A stretch of DNA of 64,000 nt from Hawksworthiomyces lignivorus (Eukaryota > Ascomycota > Sordariomycetes > Ophiostomatales > Ophiostomataceae): contig NTMA01000057.1 in NCBI GenBank assembly GCA_002917075.1, forward strand, positions 186,001 to 250,000. Direction: 5' to 3'. The notes beneath the pieces were generated by a model. It was not told the origin of the DNA. It ran no database searches and saw nothing but the letters and a program-made list of their open reading frames with translations. Position numbers and translations under genes: made by a program. This document shows, piece by piece, positions 1 through 11,282 of this stretch; within the stretch, counting starts at the first letter, position 1; every line of letters starts with the position of its first letter.

Positions 1-526
1 CACAGTGGGTTTTGCCCGGATGGTTCCGCTAGATTTGGCGTTTATTAGCCAGGGACTGGCTAATAAAAGACAATGAAACCTGACTAGAAAAGCGGCGACC
101 CGCGCTACTTAAAAGCGGCGGCAAGAACAGCACTTTCTCGCTTTAACCTGTAAAAAGCATCTTGGTTGCCGGATTTTTGTTGCTTTTTACTACCTATTAC
201 TCTTATATAAAAAAAAAAAACTTTTTGGCTTTTTTAATAGATAGACTTAAGCAGGTATCTTCAAATATAGGATCTCACTCTACCGGTTGACCGTTGGTCT
301 ATTAGAACTTGGAATAACTAACTACCTATGTAGTTAATGATAACGTGGAAATTGTTTCACAAATCAAACCGAAATCTTCTAGAGAACACCAGGACGCAGC
401 TAAATAAGCGCTATATATTAGCGCAGCCTTCTTAAACCTTTGAGGGAGGACAAATCTGAATCAAACTTAATAGTGTTCCACCCATTGGCCTGAGAGACGA
501 ATCACAATGAGGCACTATGCAGTGTC
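1..526. other. AT-rich non-coding left edge
   Basis: No gene is recognised here. The first 150 bases hold a hairpin (positions 41-67) and two near-copies of the phrase AAAAGCGGCG (about positions 88 and 110), which resembles the end of a decayed DNA element. The rest, up to the decayed HET-ankyrin gene, is AT-rich with a short poly-A tract near 209-220. No transposase can be read. Confidence 0.5.
41..67. repeat. Perfect 11-bp inverted repeat (hairpin)
   Basis: TTTATTAGCCA (41-51) and TGGCTAATAAA (57-67) are exact reverse complements separated by five bases. This is seen directly. It could be a transposon-end substructure or simply a cruciform-forming sequence. Confidence 0.75.
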
Positions 527-2684
527 TTAGAGGCCGCTGCTTTGTAACAACCACACAACAGCCTCGCGGCCTCTTTTAGCAACCTGCGACAGCAGCGTCT
601 GGCCGGCGTCATCTTCTGCCTTAATCTTGGCACCCTTCTCAACTAAAAACCGCACAACGGCCTCGTGGCCATTCTCGACAGCCATCAACAGCGAGGTCTT
701 GCCACGTCAATTTTTTACCTCGATATCGGCGCCCTTCTCGACTAGCAGCCGTACGACGACCTCATAGCCCTCCCCGGTGGCCCATGACATCGGCGTTTCG
801 TAGTGCCCGATGTCGGGGTCCTTCTTCTTGATTAGTAGAATATTCATTATCCTTAGCACCTCCTCATCTGCCTCTCTCCAGGGACCGTGATCCGAGTGAG
901 TTTTGTCCACGCTTCTCAATGCCATCCCAGCTCCATAGACCTCCATAGCTTTTTGGAGATTCTTTAGTGCCGCCCCATATCGTTCCATTCAGTTCAGCAA
1001 CAATCCGAAATTCCATAATCTCGCAGCTTTGTCCAGATTATGTAGGCAATGGCATTCTGTCATCGGACACTTGGCCACCCCTCGACTGCTTGTGAAGCTT
1101 CCATAATCTTCTCCACCTTGTGAATTTCTTTGAGATTCATCCCAGTCCCAGATAAGCAGTAATTTAGTAGGAAACCTTGTTGTTGAAGCGAGCAACCTCC
1201 GCAGATCCTCTGTCTGGGGAACTGCAATCATAATAATGGTCAAAAAACCGTCGCGAAGCCTAATGATTGTAGGCTGCGATGCTCCTTGTAGGAGGCAGAC
1301 GACATCCCCTGTCTCGACAGCCTTCGCCGAGGCCGAGAGGTTGAGGCGAGAGAGATTTGTTTCGCTTTTGTGTCGAAACGGTCTTGCGCATTCTTCCAAG
1401 CAATGTCAACGTACTGTCCTTCGACTGAAGATACCTCACCAAAGACTGCAACCCTTGCTTTCAATTACCGCCACCTCTTCACCGTTCCAAGCTTTCACTG
1501 ACACCTGCGCAGATAGGGAGAACTTGACGAGTTCTTGAAAGACAGTCTACTATGGAGTGCTATAGTTGACTGACAATCTGTTGCACTGGGGTCATCGGTG
1601 CTCATACCGAGTAAGGCATAAATCTTGTCATGATGCTCGGTAGCCTTGTGGGTATGATACATATCGATCAGCTCACCTAAAGGTCGCATTCGTAAGGAGA
1701 ATCTCCCTGGCGACTTGAAAACTTTCTTGGATCAAAATATGGCTCCTCTGATTAGGTAGGTTGCCGTGCGAATTAGACCTTGCAAGTCTCGAGCATCTTC
1801 GCCAAATAGGTCGGGAAACTGAGAGTCGAGTGCCACGCAGAATGCGTATCCATCAATCTCCGTAGTCCCACACTTAATAAGGATACTTCGTGCGGTGGCA
1901 ACCTCTTATAAAACCTAGATCCATCTTATTAACGACGTATAAGTAATGTCAAGTATCTCCTCCGTAGCTTCCTTACCCATAGGCGCTCAAACCACGGTCG
2001 TTGAAACAGTTCAATGATTGCTTGCTTGCTTCGCTCATCGGCGGGGGACTTGGTAGTCTTGCTCTCTGCAGCGAGACGTATCTTTTCAAGCGCCTGGTCT
2101 CCGTCGTTTCCCGCCCCTCCCAGCCAAACACTTATACAGCTAGCTTTGCTGTAAATCTCTGCCATGTACAGGATTTGCTCTCCTTTTTCTGTCTTATCTC
2201 TTTGGTTGATACATATAACATCGACCCACATGGCTCGTCTAATACGTCGGGTCCGAAGATGTAATTGGGCAGCGTAGAGATTCGCCGTGGTGCCGAAGTC
2301 GTGTCCGTTTACGGAAATGTTGTAGTGTGTGTTCGAATCACCCCACACGTAGGACAACGCCTCGTACAGGTGCGCCCCTTCATCTAGTTCCTCTAGAGGA
2401 TACTCAAAGAGCTGCCATCGTACACCGGCATCTTTATCTCTCGACGGCAACAGGCTAAGCAAGCGGATGCCTCCTGGCCGAAGCGCAGGGGCACCGCAGT
2501 GCGTATTCTGAATAATACCATCCCCTGCCGGCTCCGCCTGGCGCACTTCCACTGAGGAATCTTCGTCGCTTCTTAGACTATCGGAGGCTCGGCCCCTAAA
2601 TTCATCAGTCAGCAGCGGTGAGCCGTTTATGGCGACAGTAGATATCGAGGGCGCGGGTTCCATGGCTGGCTTCTTGCTTGGCAA
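527..2684 (-). pseudogene. Decayed HET-domain / ankyrin-repeat gene
   Basis: The N-terminal open part (2684 to about 1977) carries HET-domain (heterokaryon incompatibility) signatures: YEALSYVWGD, WVDVICINQ and RPWFERLW. A canonical intron fits at 1976-1915 (GTAAGG..CTAG), after which the family sequence VLQEVATAR should follow, but its Gln codon is TAA (1908-1906). The same protein continues with TGA at 1734-1732, then through several frameshifts between about 1560 and 1300 (fragments EVSSVEGQYVDIAW, GDVVCLLQGASQPTIIRL). Another in-frame TGA lies at 991-989 just before an ankyrin region containing YEVVVRLLVEKGAD, and one more at 709-707 before a second ankyrin unit (GHEAVVRFLVEKGA); TAA at 529-527 ends it. 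HET proteins act in non-self recognition and trigger cell death after hyphal fusion. This copy cannot make a full-length protein. Several stops fit C-to-T changes on the coding strand (CAA to TAA, CGA to TGA), suggesting repeat-induced point mutation. The family call is firm; the mutational cause is inference. Confidence 0.88.
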
Positions 2685-4450
2685 TAAGATCGGAAACTCC
2701 CGCGTTGCGAGAATGGGTCAGATCGTAGTCAAAGTTGTTACGTTGGACCCGATCTCGGGCAGAGCAGACGGACAATTGGGCGGGCCATTTTCGGATTTCG
2801 GTAATACAGGTATCCGGGTGAGGTACGGAGAACATGCAGGAAAGCACAGCCTTGCCGCAAGAGCATCCATCGGTTGGGCACTAATGCTTTGGCGCAGTTT
2901 CTGCGGCCAGAAGCCTTGTTAAAGACGAGATTCCGACAGAATGCCTGCGGATACTCTTCGAGTCGATCTCTTCACAATTGATTCTTTCCAATTACGCTTG
3001 GGTCTTTGTGAGTTTCCGCGATCTCGTTACTGTCGTGCATCCGCTCGCTCCGTCAATACGTGCTTTTTATCAAGACTTGCTTTTCATCGAGAGCATCCAC
3101 CTTGAGCAGAGGAGGGAATTGGAACGAGAGCGGCACTTTTCGCCGGCAGTCCGGAAAGGCTCGGTACCTGTCAAAAAAGGCGGGCCGGCAAAGCATTCGC
3201 ATTTATACAGCTTCCCCGGAGAGAATTGACTTTTATGACCACTACGGCGATTACAAAACAATTTCGAAGAATGGGAGGACTACGACAGCGATAATGGCAG
3301 TAGATGACGGTGGCTATGATGGTCTGTAATATTCTCACACAAAAGATTCAAGAAAATCAATTGCTATCGCTTCGCTGAACCTCTTAACTACACTCTTCCA
3401 AGTCCGCAGCTTCGCATTTGTATTCGTATTTAAACACACTAGTGACTTGTAGGAAAAGAATGGAGCCAAGCTGATTGTCGCCTTATTCAGTTTCTGAAAA
3501 ATAGTAATTAAATTCTCGACCACATGAAGTTGAGGAACTGGTGAGGTCTTAACAAGACGGAAGTTGGAATAAAATCTTGTCCACAAATCGGTGGACTGTA
3601 TTATTCGGTACAAGGCGTAGATATGCCTATGGGTTCTCAATCTTGGAAATCTTCAGTCCGAGCTGCAGCGGCACCGGTCCTTGATTCAGACGATGGTCAG
3701 GAACCCTGTGCATTATCTTTTGCTTGATCCTAGTCTTCTTAAGTACGTTTGTCGTCTGTTCTATTGTTTATTGTTTGTACAAGGGATTTCTCTTGAAACG
3801 TGTTGCGTCCATATTCCTCCATATATCCAATTCCAAGAAGGCTGCGCAGCTCTCCACTGTTGCGTGCAAGCAGTTCTTGTAGCCTTGTTGAGCACTGCTA
3901 CTAGGCCACTGTACCAGTACAAAAAGGATCAATCCCCGTGTAGCAGTCAAGAAGAGCGTATATAACTATTTAAACAAACAGAACACCATGGCAACGGTAG
4001 AGCAGCAGAAGAAAAAAGCAGCAGAAAGCTTTCGCCCCGCATTTCCCCATCGAGAGAGCTACCATCCTCTCTAGGACTAGCCATGTAGAAATTAGTCGGA
4101 TTGCAATGGGCAACGGATACGGGGCCATGAAACTGTCCGGGGTCGCGCTGCCTCATGGGGAACTCCTTTGGAAGTTTACTGGTCTTGGGCCAGCATGGCA
4201 CGCACGATTGTCCTTCATCACAGCTTGAGACATCAACGCCTGAGAACGCCACAACATTGCCATCTGTTAGTCAGCTGTACTTTCCCCGCGTCCAATCAGG
4301 TGGATAGGCTCCAAAATCGCGCTATAAAGTCAAGCTACTGCTCAGCCGTGAAGGCCAGCAGTGGCATAGCGGCTCCTTGCTCGCACTCTCCTGACAGCTC
4401 GTTCAATTCTAACAAACCCACCACTAGATTGCAGCAATTGCTTCGTCGAA
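2685..4450. other. Intergenic, no gene recognised
   Basis: This lies between the start of the HET pseudogene and the start of the short-chain dehydrogenase, so it should hold both promoters. Several open stretches of 80-100 codons exist on both strands, but none shows a domain, a splice pattern or codon composition like the neighbours. The interval 3330-3700 is AT-rich. Confidence 0.5.
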
Positions 4451-5619
4451 ATGAGTGCGGTGCGGCTATTCTTTACGGATTTCGACCAGGTCCGGCCGCC
4501 AGCACCGGGTTTTACCGAGAAGGAGCTCCCGGATCTCGCCGGCAAGGTTAGACAACGTCCGTGGTTGGAATCCCATGCAACAAACTAACTTTGGGTCAAA
4601 GGTCTATGTCATCACCGGTTCCAATACAGGCATTGGTAAGGAGCTCGCCGCGATTCTGTATTCCAAAAACGCCAAGGTTTACATTGCTGCGCGCAACGAG
4701 TCCAAAGCGTCGGCAGCCATCGAGTCCATTCGCCAGCAGCATCCCTCGTCCAGCGGCAGCCTGCTCTTCCTCCATCTCGAGCTCGACGACCTCACTCAGA
4801 TCCCGCAGGCCGTTCGCACGCTGCTCAACCAGGAGACCAGGCTCGATGTCCTGTTCAACAACGCGGGCGTCATGCACGTGCCGCCCGGCTCCGTCACCAA
4901 GCAGGGCCACGAGCTGACGCTCGGCACCAACAACATAGGCCACCATCTCTTCACCAAGCTGGTCACCCCGCTGCTCGTCGAGACGGCAAAGATCGCGCCC
5001 AAAGACAGCGTCCGCGTGGTCTGGCTGGGCAGTATGTACACCTACATGGCCCCAAAAGACGGCATGGACTTTACCAATCTCGACTACAAGAAGCGCGACG
5101 AGGACAAGTTTTACAAGTACCAAGTGAGCAAGGCCGGTGCGTACTACCAGGCCGCCGATTTTGCATTCAAGCACAAGAAGGACGGGATCATCAGCGTGGT
5201 AAGCCCCCCTCCCCCGGCGACGCCTGCTCTCGTATGCCGCAAGTTGCCAACTGTGACACCACTAGTCTCTCAATCCCGGAAATCTCCGGTCTGACCTGCA
5301 GCGGTACTGGTCCCCGTTTCTGCAGCGCATCATGGGTGCTATGCTGTATCCTGCAATCTATGGAGCGTACACCGAACTCTTTGCGGGACTGTCGCCCGAG
5401 GTGACAATCGAGAAGACTGGGTCATGGAGTACGTCCAGGCATTCCATTTCCTCCCTATTCACAGCGCTAACAGCCGTTGCTCTAGTTAAACCTTGGGGGA
5501 GATTTGGCGTTCTTCGCGAGGATCTAGTGCGTGGAGCCCTGCCTACGAGCGAGGGCGGCACAGGAATGGCGGAGAAGTTTACTGCGTGGCTTGAGGATCA
5601 GGTGAAGCAGTACCAATGA
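4451..5619 (+). CDS. Short-chain dehydrogenase/reductase (4 exons, 329 aa)
   Basis: NAD(P)-dependent oxidoreductase of the SDR superfamily, probably acting on a small or lipid alcohol/ketone; the substrate cannot be read. Exons are 4451-4546, 4602-5198, 5266-5428 and 5486-5619. All three introns (55, 67 and 57 bp) have GT..AG ends, the first and third with clear branch points (ACTAAC, GCTAAC). The start at 4451 is chosen because its exon joins in frame to the cofactor motif (LAGK then VYVITG). Visible motifs are the Rossmann glycine motif TGSNTGIG (residues 37-44), NNAG (118-121), the catalytic Ser in WLGSMY (about 176) and YQVSK (205-209), so the Asn-Ser-Tyr-Lys set is intact. After the active site comes SLNPGNLRSDL, typical of the retinol-dehydrogenase-like / WWOX-like fungal group. 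It lies alone between the HET pseudogene and the MATE transporter, with no sign of decay. Confidence 0.93.
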
Positions 5620-6483
5620 ATCATGACTACGTGAGGAAAACGCAGGTGTGCACAACTAAGCGCCAGGAAGGACTACTTGAATCTAACTTATATCTCTATT
5701 TTTCTAAAGTAAATAGTAAATAGCTATTACTACCTCGGACCAAGCTTGGCTGCTTGTCCCCTATTAGTACAATATGTAGATAAGCCTTCTCTTTTTATCT
5801 TGTACGTTCTTTCCATACCCGAGCTTATAAGATACTGTGTATAACCAGAAAAACGGCAATTCGGCTCGGATCACCGACTTACCCTTAATGAGCTATATCT
5901 AGCACTTGAATAATTTGCGGAGACGTCTCGTGTTATGGCGGCGTGAGAGTTTACTACTGTACTATACGACAAAATGATCGCGATTCATGCACCCAGTGCT
6001 TGAATCTCTCACACTAGTGCATATTACTTCTATGCCAGAGCACTTCATGATACTTTAGCTGTCTCTGAATAGGGCGAGGGTCGATTGTCGACCACTCAGG
6101 GAGCCCATTCTCCATTGCGCGAAAAATGATATCGCTTGGATCTGTAGCTATCTTTCGAGATGACTTGAGAGAATTCAAGATGTATAAGATATTTTTTCGT
6201 CAAAAAAATTGGGCAGAACTAGATGAATTCGGAGACAGCACAATGTAGAGACCAGAAGAGAGCTCTGAGAGAAAAGTACAGGAAGACACTGTATTAATAG
6301 AAACGTGTAGGAGAAATGCCTCTCTAGTAGTTAGCTGCTAATTACTTAACGGTACTTATTTAGTGTTTGTTTTTGTGTATTTTAAGATCTTCTAACTCGC
6401 ACGTCTACTTATTCGGAATGGCTTCTCTGCAATGTTTGCATGGATCTTACTCGTATCGCGAATCACACCCCCTTGAGCTACAG
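5620..6483. other. Intergenic, AT-rich, 3' ends of two converging genes
   Basis: This lies between the dehydrogenase (plus strand) and the MATE gene (minus strand), so it contains both 3' ends. No open reading frame of note, RNA gene or repeat is recognised. Confidence 0.5.
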
Positions 6484-7914
6484 CTATATCTCTTCTCTTG
6501 ATCGCACGTTTTTGACGCACTCTTGCCAATTGATCACTCTCAAGTAAGTGCACTCGATAATGGCAATGACTACCATGCCTGATCCGAGACCAATCCATAC
6601 GCCATTCAGCTCCATGCGGAAAGGGCCAAGCTCAAGCCAGATTGCCAATGGGACTGCTGCCAGGTAGTTGACGCACAAGACCGCCCACGCTGCGACGACT
6701 TGGCGGCCAATGCCGCGAAGAGTGCCGTTGCATCCGCAGCTTATTGCATCGATGAGCTGAAATGCGCCAACTGCGAACATGGACCGGGCAGCGAGATCCT
6801 GAACGATTTTGTCATCTGAAAACACTGGGCCGACGTGGTGCCGCAGCGAGATGAGAACCGTGCCATTTACAATGCCGATGATTGTGAACACGACGGCGTA
6901 TAGCGCAACAGCGCGACGGGCTTCCGCCACAAGACCGGCCCCGATGAGGTGGCCCACGCGCGTGCTGATGGCAACGCTCACGGAGAAAGGGATATGCCAC
7001 ATGATAACCGACGTCGTCGTTAGGATCGTCTGCGCCGCGAGATGCACGGTGCTGAGGTACGAGGTGCTGAACGTTACGATCTCGAAGGCAGCCCACTCCG
7101 CCAACGTCAGAGTCGAACCTGCTACCGACAGTCGGATCATTGGACCCCAGTCTTGGAAGGCGCGGCGCGAGAAGCCAGCCCAGCACTTGTGCGACCATTT
7201 CCCAAATAACACGATGTACGCGAGAAGAAGGACGATGCGTAGATTGTTTGCGATGGCAGCACTCAATGCGGCACCGCCGAGGCCCATACCCAGCCGATAG
7301 ACGAACAGCCAGGCGAGCAAGGCGTTGACGGGTGCGCAGATCACCAAGATAACCATTCCGGTCCTGAAATCGCCCTGTGCCTGGAGGAACCGCTTGCACG
7401 CCTCGAACGAGGCGTACCCGGGAAGCCCTATCAGGCTCACCTGCAAGAACGAACCCGCGCTCAGCGCAAGCTCGCGCTGTCTAACGAACAAGGGCAGGAT
7501 CGAGGGCGAGCAGAGCCATATTGCACCCACAGGAATACAAGCAAGGGCCATGAGGAGAAGCATCCGCTGGACGTGAAGGCCGACACCCACAGCGTGACCA
7601 GACCCGTAGGCCTGGGCGCAGAGCGTGTCGAGCGCTGTCGCCATGCCCTCAAAGATGGACAGGCCCACGATGTTCATCGTGGTGACGCCGATGCTCGTCG
7701 CGGCCAGCTCCTCTGCGCCCAGGTGCCCGGCAGCAAAGGTTGTGATGACAGCAAAGGAATATTGGAGGAGATAGGTGGCGACGAGAGGCAGAGAATACTC
7801 CGCTAGCAGTTGTACTTCCGACCACCAGCCAGCAATCGGCGTTGGCGAGGCATCCTCCCCTGGGCCAGACAATAGCGGTGCAGTCTCATCATGCTGGTCG
7901 TTGCCGGTCTCCAT
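6484..7914 (-). CDS. MATE-family multidrug/toxin extrusion transporter (476 aa)
   Basis: Single-exon gene for a polytopic membrane transporter of the MATE family (MatE repeats), which exports organic cations, drugs or metabolites in exchange for H+ or Na+, at the plasma or vacuolar membrane. After a soluble 35-residue N-terminus with an acidic LL motif (TAPLLSG), about twelve hydrophobic segments follow in two MatE halves. Typical phrases are QYSFAVITTFAAGHLG in the first segment, LCAQAYGSG (the conserved family motif) at about residue 97, FLQAQGDF, and in the second half TRVGHLIGAG and GCNGTLRGIGRQ. About 476 residues is normal for fungal members. The ATG at 7914 precedes the acidic tail. 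G+C content is higher than in the flanks. Regulation and substrate are unknown. Confidence 0.93.
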   Translation of the reverse strand: METGNDQHDETAPLLSGPGEDASPTPIAGWWSEVQLLAEYSLPLVATYLLQYSFAVITTFAAGHLGAEELAATSIGVTTMNIVGLSIFEGMATALDTLCAQAYGSGHAVGVGLHVQRMLLLMALACIPVGAIWLCSPSILPLFVRQRELALSAGSFLQVSLIGLPGYASFEACKRFLQAQGDFRTGMVILVICAPVNALLAWLFVYRLGMGLGGAALSAAIANNLRIVLLLAYIVLFGKWSHKCWAGFSRRAFQDWGPMIRLSVAGSTLTLAEWAAFEIVTFSTSYLSTVHLAAQTILTTTSVIMWHIPFSVSVAISTRVGHLIGAGLVAEARRAVALYAVVFTIIGIVNGTVLISLRHHVGPVFSDDKIVQDLAARSMFAVGAFQLIDAISCGCNGTLRGIGRQVVAAWAVLCVNYLAAVPLAIWLELGPFRMELNGVWIGLGSGMVVIAIIECTYLRVINWQECVKNVRSREEI

Positions 7915-9979
7915 GAAGTGGATGAGTGGTTGGAAGCGAAAGAGACGTTGCCGGCCTGGTCTAGTATGCAGAATGCTGATAGCAACGACGACATACGCAA
8001 TATTTGTCCCCTGGCACGAATCTAGTCAACAACGAGGAGCATGCGAAGGCACTCGCTGTCGCGCTCAAGCTGGAATGATGCCTCGACGTATCGGATCTCT
8101 GTTTCCGAGGTTAATATCTAAGCCACAAAAACAAAGGAAATAAAAGGAAAGAATTGTTGCACTGTACCAACATCTGTCAGAATGCCAAGGTACAGGTGAG
8201 TGCTAAGTCCGGTCCTCGGAAAGTTGGTATTGGCATAGAGCAACATCGATCCACGCATGAGGGATAGGGTAGTATTCGCGTCCGAAATTCTACGCATTGA
8301 GAGTAGTGTTTTAGGAGTTTCTCCTGCTGTGAAAAACGTGAAGCGAACAAAGATTTCAGTCAAAGTTCTGGCTCCTTCACCTTGTATTTTTCTTATCATC
8401 TAACAAAGCTACTGCGTCGTATGTAACATGTACGGCTGTGTACGGTTCACATAAACCCATCATAATCTCAGGGTCATTAGCACATTCGGTGGTAGCCAGG
8501 GGCCTTTTCCTGCCATACTTTAGTAACGTACTTATTGCCCTCAATTAGCCCTGTAAGAACCGAAATGTTGCAGAATTCCAGTGCTTGAATGGCCTCCCTT
8601 TACCCTTAATCAATACCAGATACGGGGTAAAAGGTGTTAGAATTGGCTACAAGATTATGTATGTAGTAGGCAAGTAGAAAGCGAAGAACTTTACCATTTT
8701 CCTTGTGCTAGAGTACTCCGTAAAGAAGACACAGGAAACAGGGCCAGAGAGCTTTCTCGAAGCGGAATTGGCAAAAAATCACGAATAATTACAGGCAGCT
8801 AGCTGCTGCAGATGGAGGATACACGAGGCTTTCATCATGCATCACACAAAATTACTGTGGTCGTTAGTGGTCCGGCCCTAGTCTAGTTTTGTTTGAGTGC
8901 ATATATATGTATACGTACTAGTTACAAGGTATAACTACTTGACGAGAGGCCTGGACACCATAAGATTGTGAAGGAGTTGACACATCCTTCCGCGCTAGCC
9001 TGCGGAAAGCGGTAGGACCTTTCCCGTCTTGCACCCCTGTCTCAGCTAGGGGACATGCCAAAGTTTGTTCTGGACCTAGTACTCGTACAGATTCTAATTT
9101 TTCTGTGTTGAGGAAAAAGATCACGCTGAATATTAGCTTCCAAAGCGGAGCTGCTGCCGATTGGCTCCGCTTAACAAAGAGTTACATTGCTAGGGAGTAA
9201 AGAGAATAGCTGTCAAGGAAGTGGAAACTACCCCCACGGCAAAAAGCACTCAGAGGACTGCATACGCTCAAATAGCACGTCAAACATTTCTACACAGTTC
9301 CGAAGGCGCTCAAAACTGCCGAGATACAAGCGAGTTTTCTATTGTTCCAATACCAAAAAATTGTGACAAGCGAATCTTGAAACTGAAAGCTGATAGCCCT
9401 ATATCTCCTTTTCATCACTGGTCATAAACCCCGTGTGCCGTCTGGTTTTCATATGATGTCGTGGATTTGATTAACAGAGGAGACACCTTGAGAATGGTTT
9501 GTGTACACACGTATTTTTCGTGGGGGAGGCGATGGGTCCAAACAAGGTCTTGCTCCTTGCGCCAATCGCATCGAAAGAAGCTAAAATGCTGGTCGTAGTC
9601 GTACGCACGAAGGGATCGTAGTGAGTCCTACGCGTCGAAGATATGGAATACAGGGGCAGTAGATGTTAATTTTGTTACCTTCGCTCTAACCTTCAAAGTG
9701 GATTCCAGGGGTCCAAAAAAGATGCTTTGTACAGAACCGGAGCCTACCTTTGTCGCCTAGCCCGCTACTACCTGCTGCTCTCCCGTTAGAACCCGTAGAA
9801 AAATTTTCCGATGAAATCAACGTTGCCTTAGTAGCATGAAATACTGGAAGACCAGCGCCAAGTCTTTCATACGCCAAGAAGCTGGAAAACACGATAATTG
9901 AATTGCGCTGACTCCCCCATTCAGGAGCGCTATCTATGGAAGACTGTTGCATCGTGCTAACCATGCTCCAACCTCCTTA
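7915..9979. other. Intergenic 2 kb, no gene recognised
   Basis: This contains the promoter of the MATE gene and the 3' flank of the receptor gene. One TACTCCGTA (8714-8722) and one TACTCGTAC (9080-9088), both recurrent intergenic 9-mers in this window, occur here. Open stretches at about 8118-8399 and 9686-9964 (minus) and 9221-9427 (plus) show no domain and are not called. Confidence 0.45.
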
Positions 9980-11282
9980 TCATACGTGATGGTATCCGGC
10001 AACCGAAGTACCAGGTTCGCCGTCTCTTGAATTTGATTTCCTCTTGTCGTCGTAGTGAATCTCGAATTCGTCACGCACAGTAATGACACCATCTGTTAAT
10101 CCACGTACGCTTTCCCCCCCACCGGGGCTTTCCTTGCCACTGTGCCTGGCGTACACGTCCCGATCTGCGGTCCAGATTGAGTGGCCGGTCGATTTTTTTG
10201 TGCTGAGTTTCAAGTTGCCTGACCCATGCGATTCTTGCTTTGAGCCTGGCTCTCTCAGGGCCGTCGCCACGAAGCCAGATTTCTTGCCGCTGTCTCGGAG
10301 TTCGTACGGTGCTTGAATGGCTGCGACTGCAGTCGAGCCCATGAGACTATCTATGATGCCCTTCATGCTGGGAATGCAGGCAGTTAGAACAGACAAGCCG
10401 AGAGTGATCTGGACCCAAATGATACTGGGTACAGCGCGCCAGGTCGAGTCGGAGTAGTCGTCAAAGAGGTATGAAGCATTGGAAAGACTTGGAATTGTCA
10501 TGATGGGGACACTTGCAGGCTCTGTCAGTGACTGTGATTTTACTTGAAGAGGGTGGAAACATACATAATTCGAGAGCCAAATAATGTGATGACAATCAAC
10601 TTCTTTCGGAACGAAGTCTGGACACGCCACATCATGACAATGGGCAGAAGGCATATAGCTAAGTCTGTCAAGATGTTCATGACTCCATTGTACACAAAGA
10701 CGGCTCCGCGGCTAGGACATTGCTCCTCGCTCGAAGCTAGCCATGGTGTTGGTAGGTGGCACTGAAACAAAATGGCAAAAAAGCCACTGAGCGCCCAGAT
10801 AATAATGGCTCCCCCGAGAATCGTATTCACAAGATTCAGTCGCCCTTGACTGTTAATCTGCCGGATGAGGAGACAAAGGGAGATTTTGGTACAAGCATCG
10901 ACAAGCAGTGCAAGAACTTGAGACGCGTATATTAACTGCCAAAATATTAGCTCTCCTGGACGGCGTAATAGTCGTCAGACCTCTTATTCATTACCTTGCT
11001 ATATCTTTCAAACGCATCTGACGAGATAGCACTCCTGTGCTGGCCGAGACCGGTATTGCACGCAACGATTATGCAGACTGTCTCGATGAAGTAGAAGATG
11101 GTTCCTACCAGCAGCACAATATCGTGACCTTTCAGCGATACGATATTGAGACGAATGAGTAGCTTGGTTACGATGCCTAGTATAGCGTAGATCAGAAAGA
11201 TGACTGCCGCAACAACTACCACGGCAGCATGGTCGTCGTCCGTGAGAGCGTAAAATGGAGCGGCAGCTGCGTCTCCCGACAT
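9980..11282 (-). CDS. Pth11-like rhodopsin-domain membrane protein (3 exons, 396 aa)
   Basis: Seven-transmembrane protein of the fungal rhodopsin domain / Pth11-like family (Pfam family for fungal rhodopsin-domain proteins), a large group of putative GPCR-type surface sensors. Exons are 11282-10995, 10935-10565 and 10511-9980, with introns of 59 and 53 bp that are GT..AG and phase-consistent. Exon 1 carries TM1-2. Exon 2 carries TM3 (KISLCLLIR), TM4, the loop CHLPTPW..CPSRG and TM5 with NGVMNILTDLAICLLPI, the most diagnostic stretch of the family. Exon 3 completes TM6 (SRIIVPIMTI across the splice) and TM7, then a roughly 150-residue hydrophilic tail rich in Ser, Lys and Gly, presumably cytosolic. 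There is no CFEM domain: the N-terminus goes almost straight into TM1. A second member of the family lies at 27502-28857. Ligand and signalling partners are unknown. Confidence 0.88.

Noticed and set aside
4596..5174. 192-codon open frame antisense to the first dehydrogenase
   Set aside because: The plus strand carries a complete SDR with motifs and consensus splice sites; the antisense frame has no domain.
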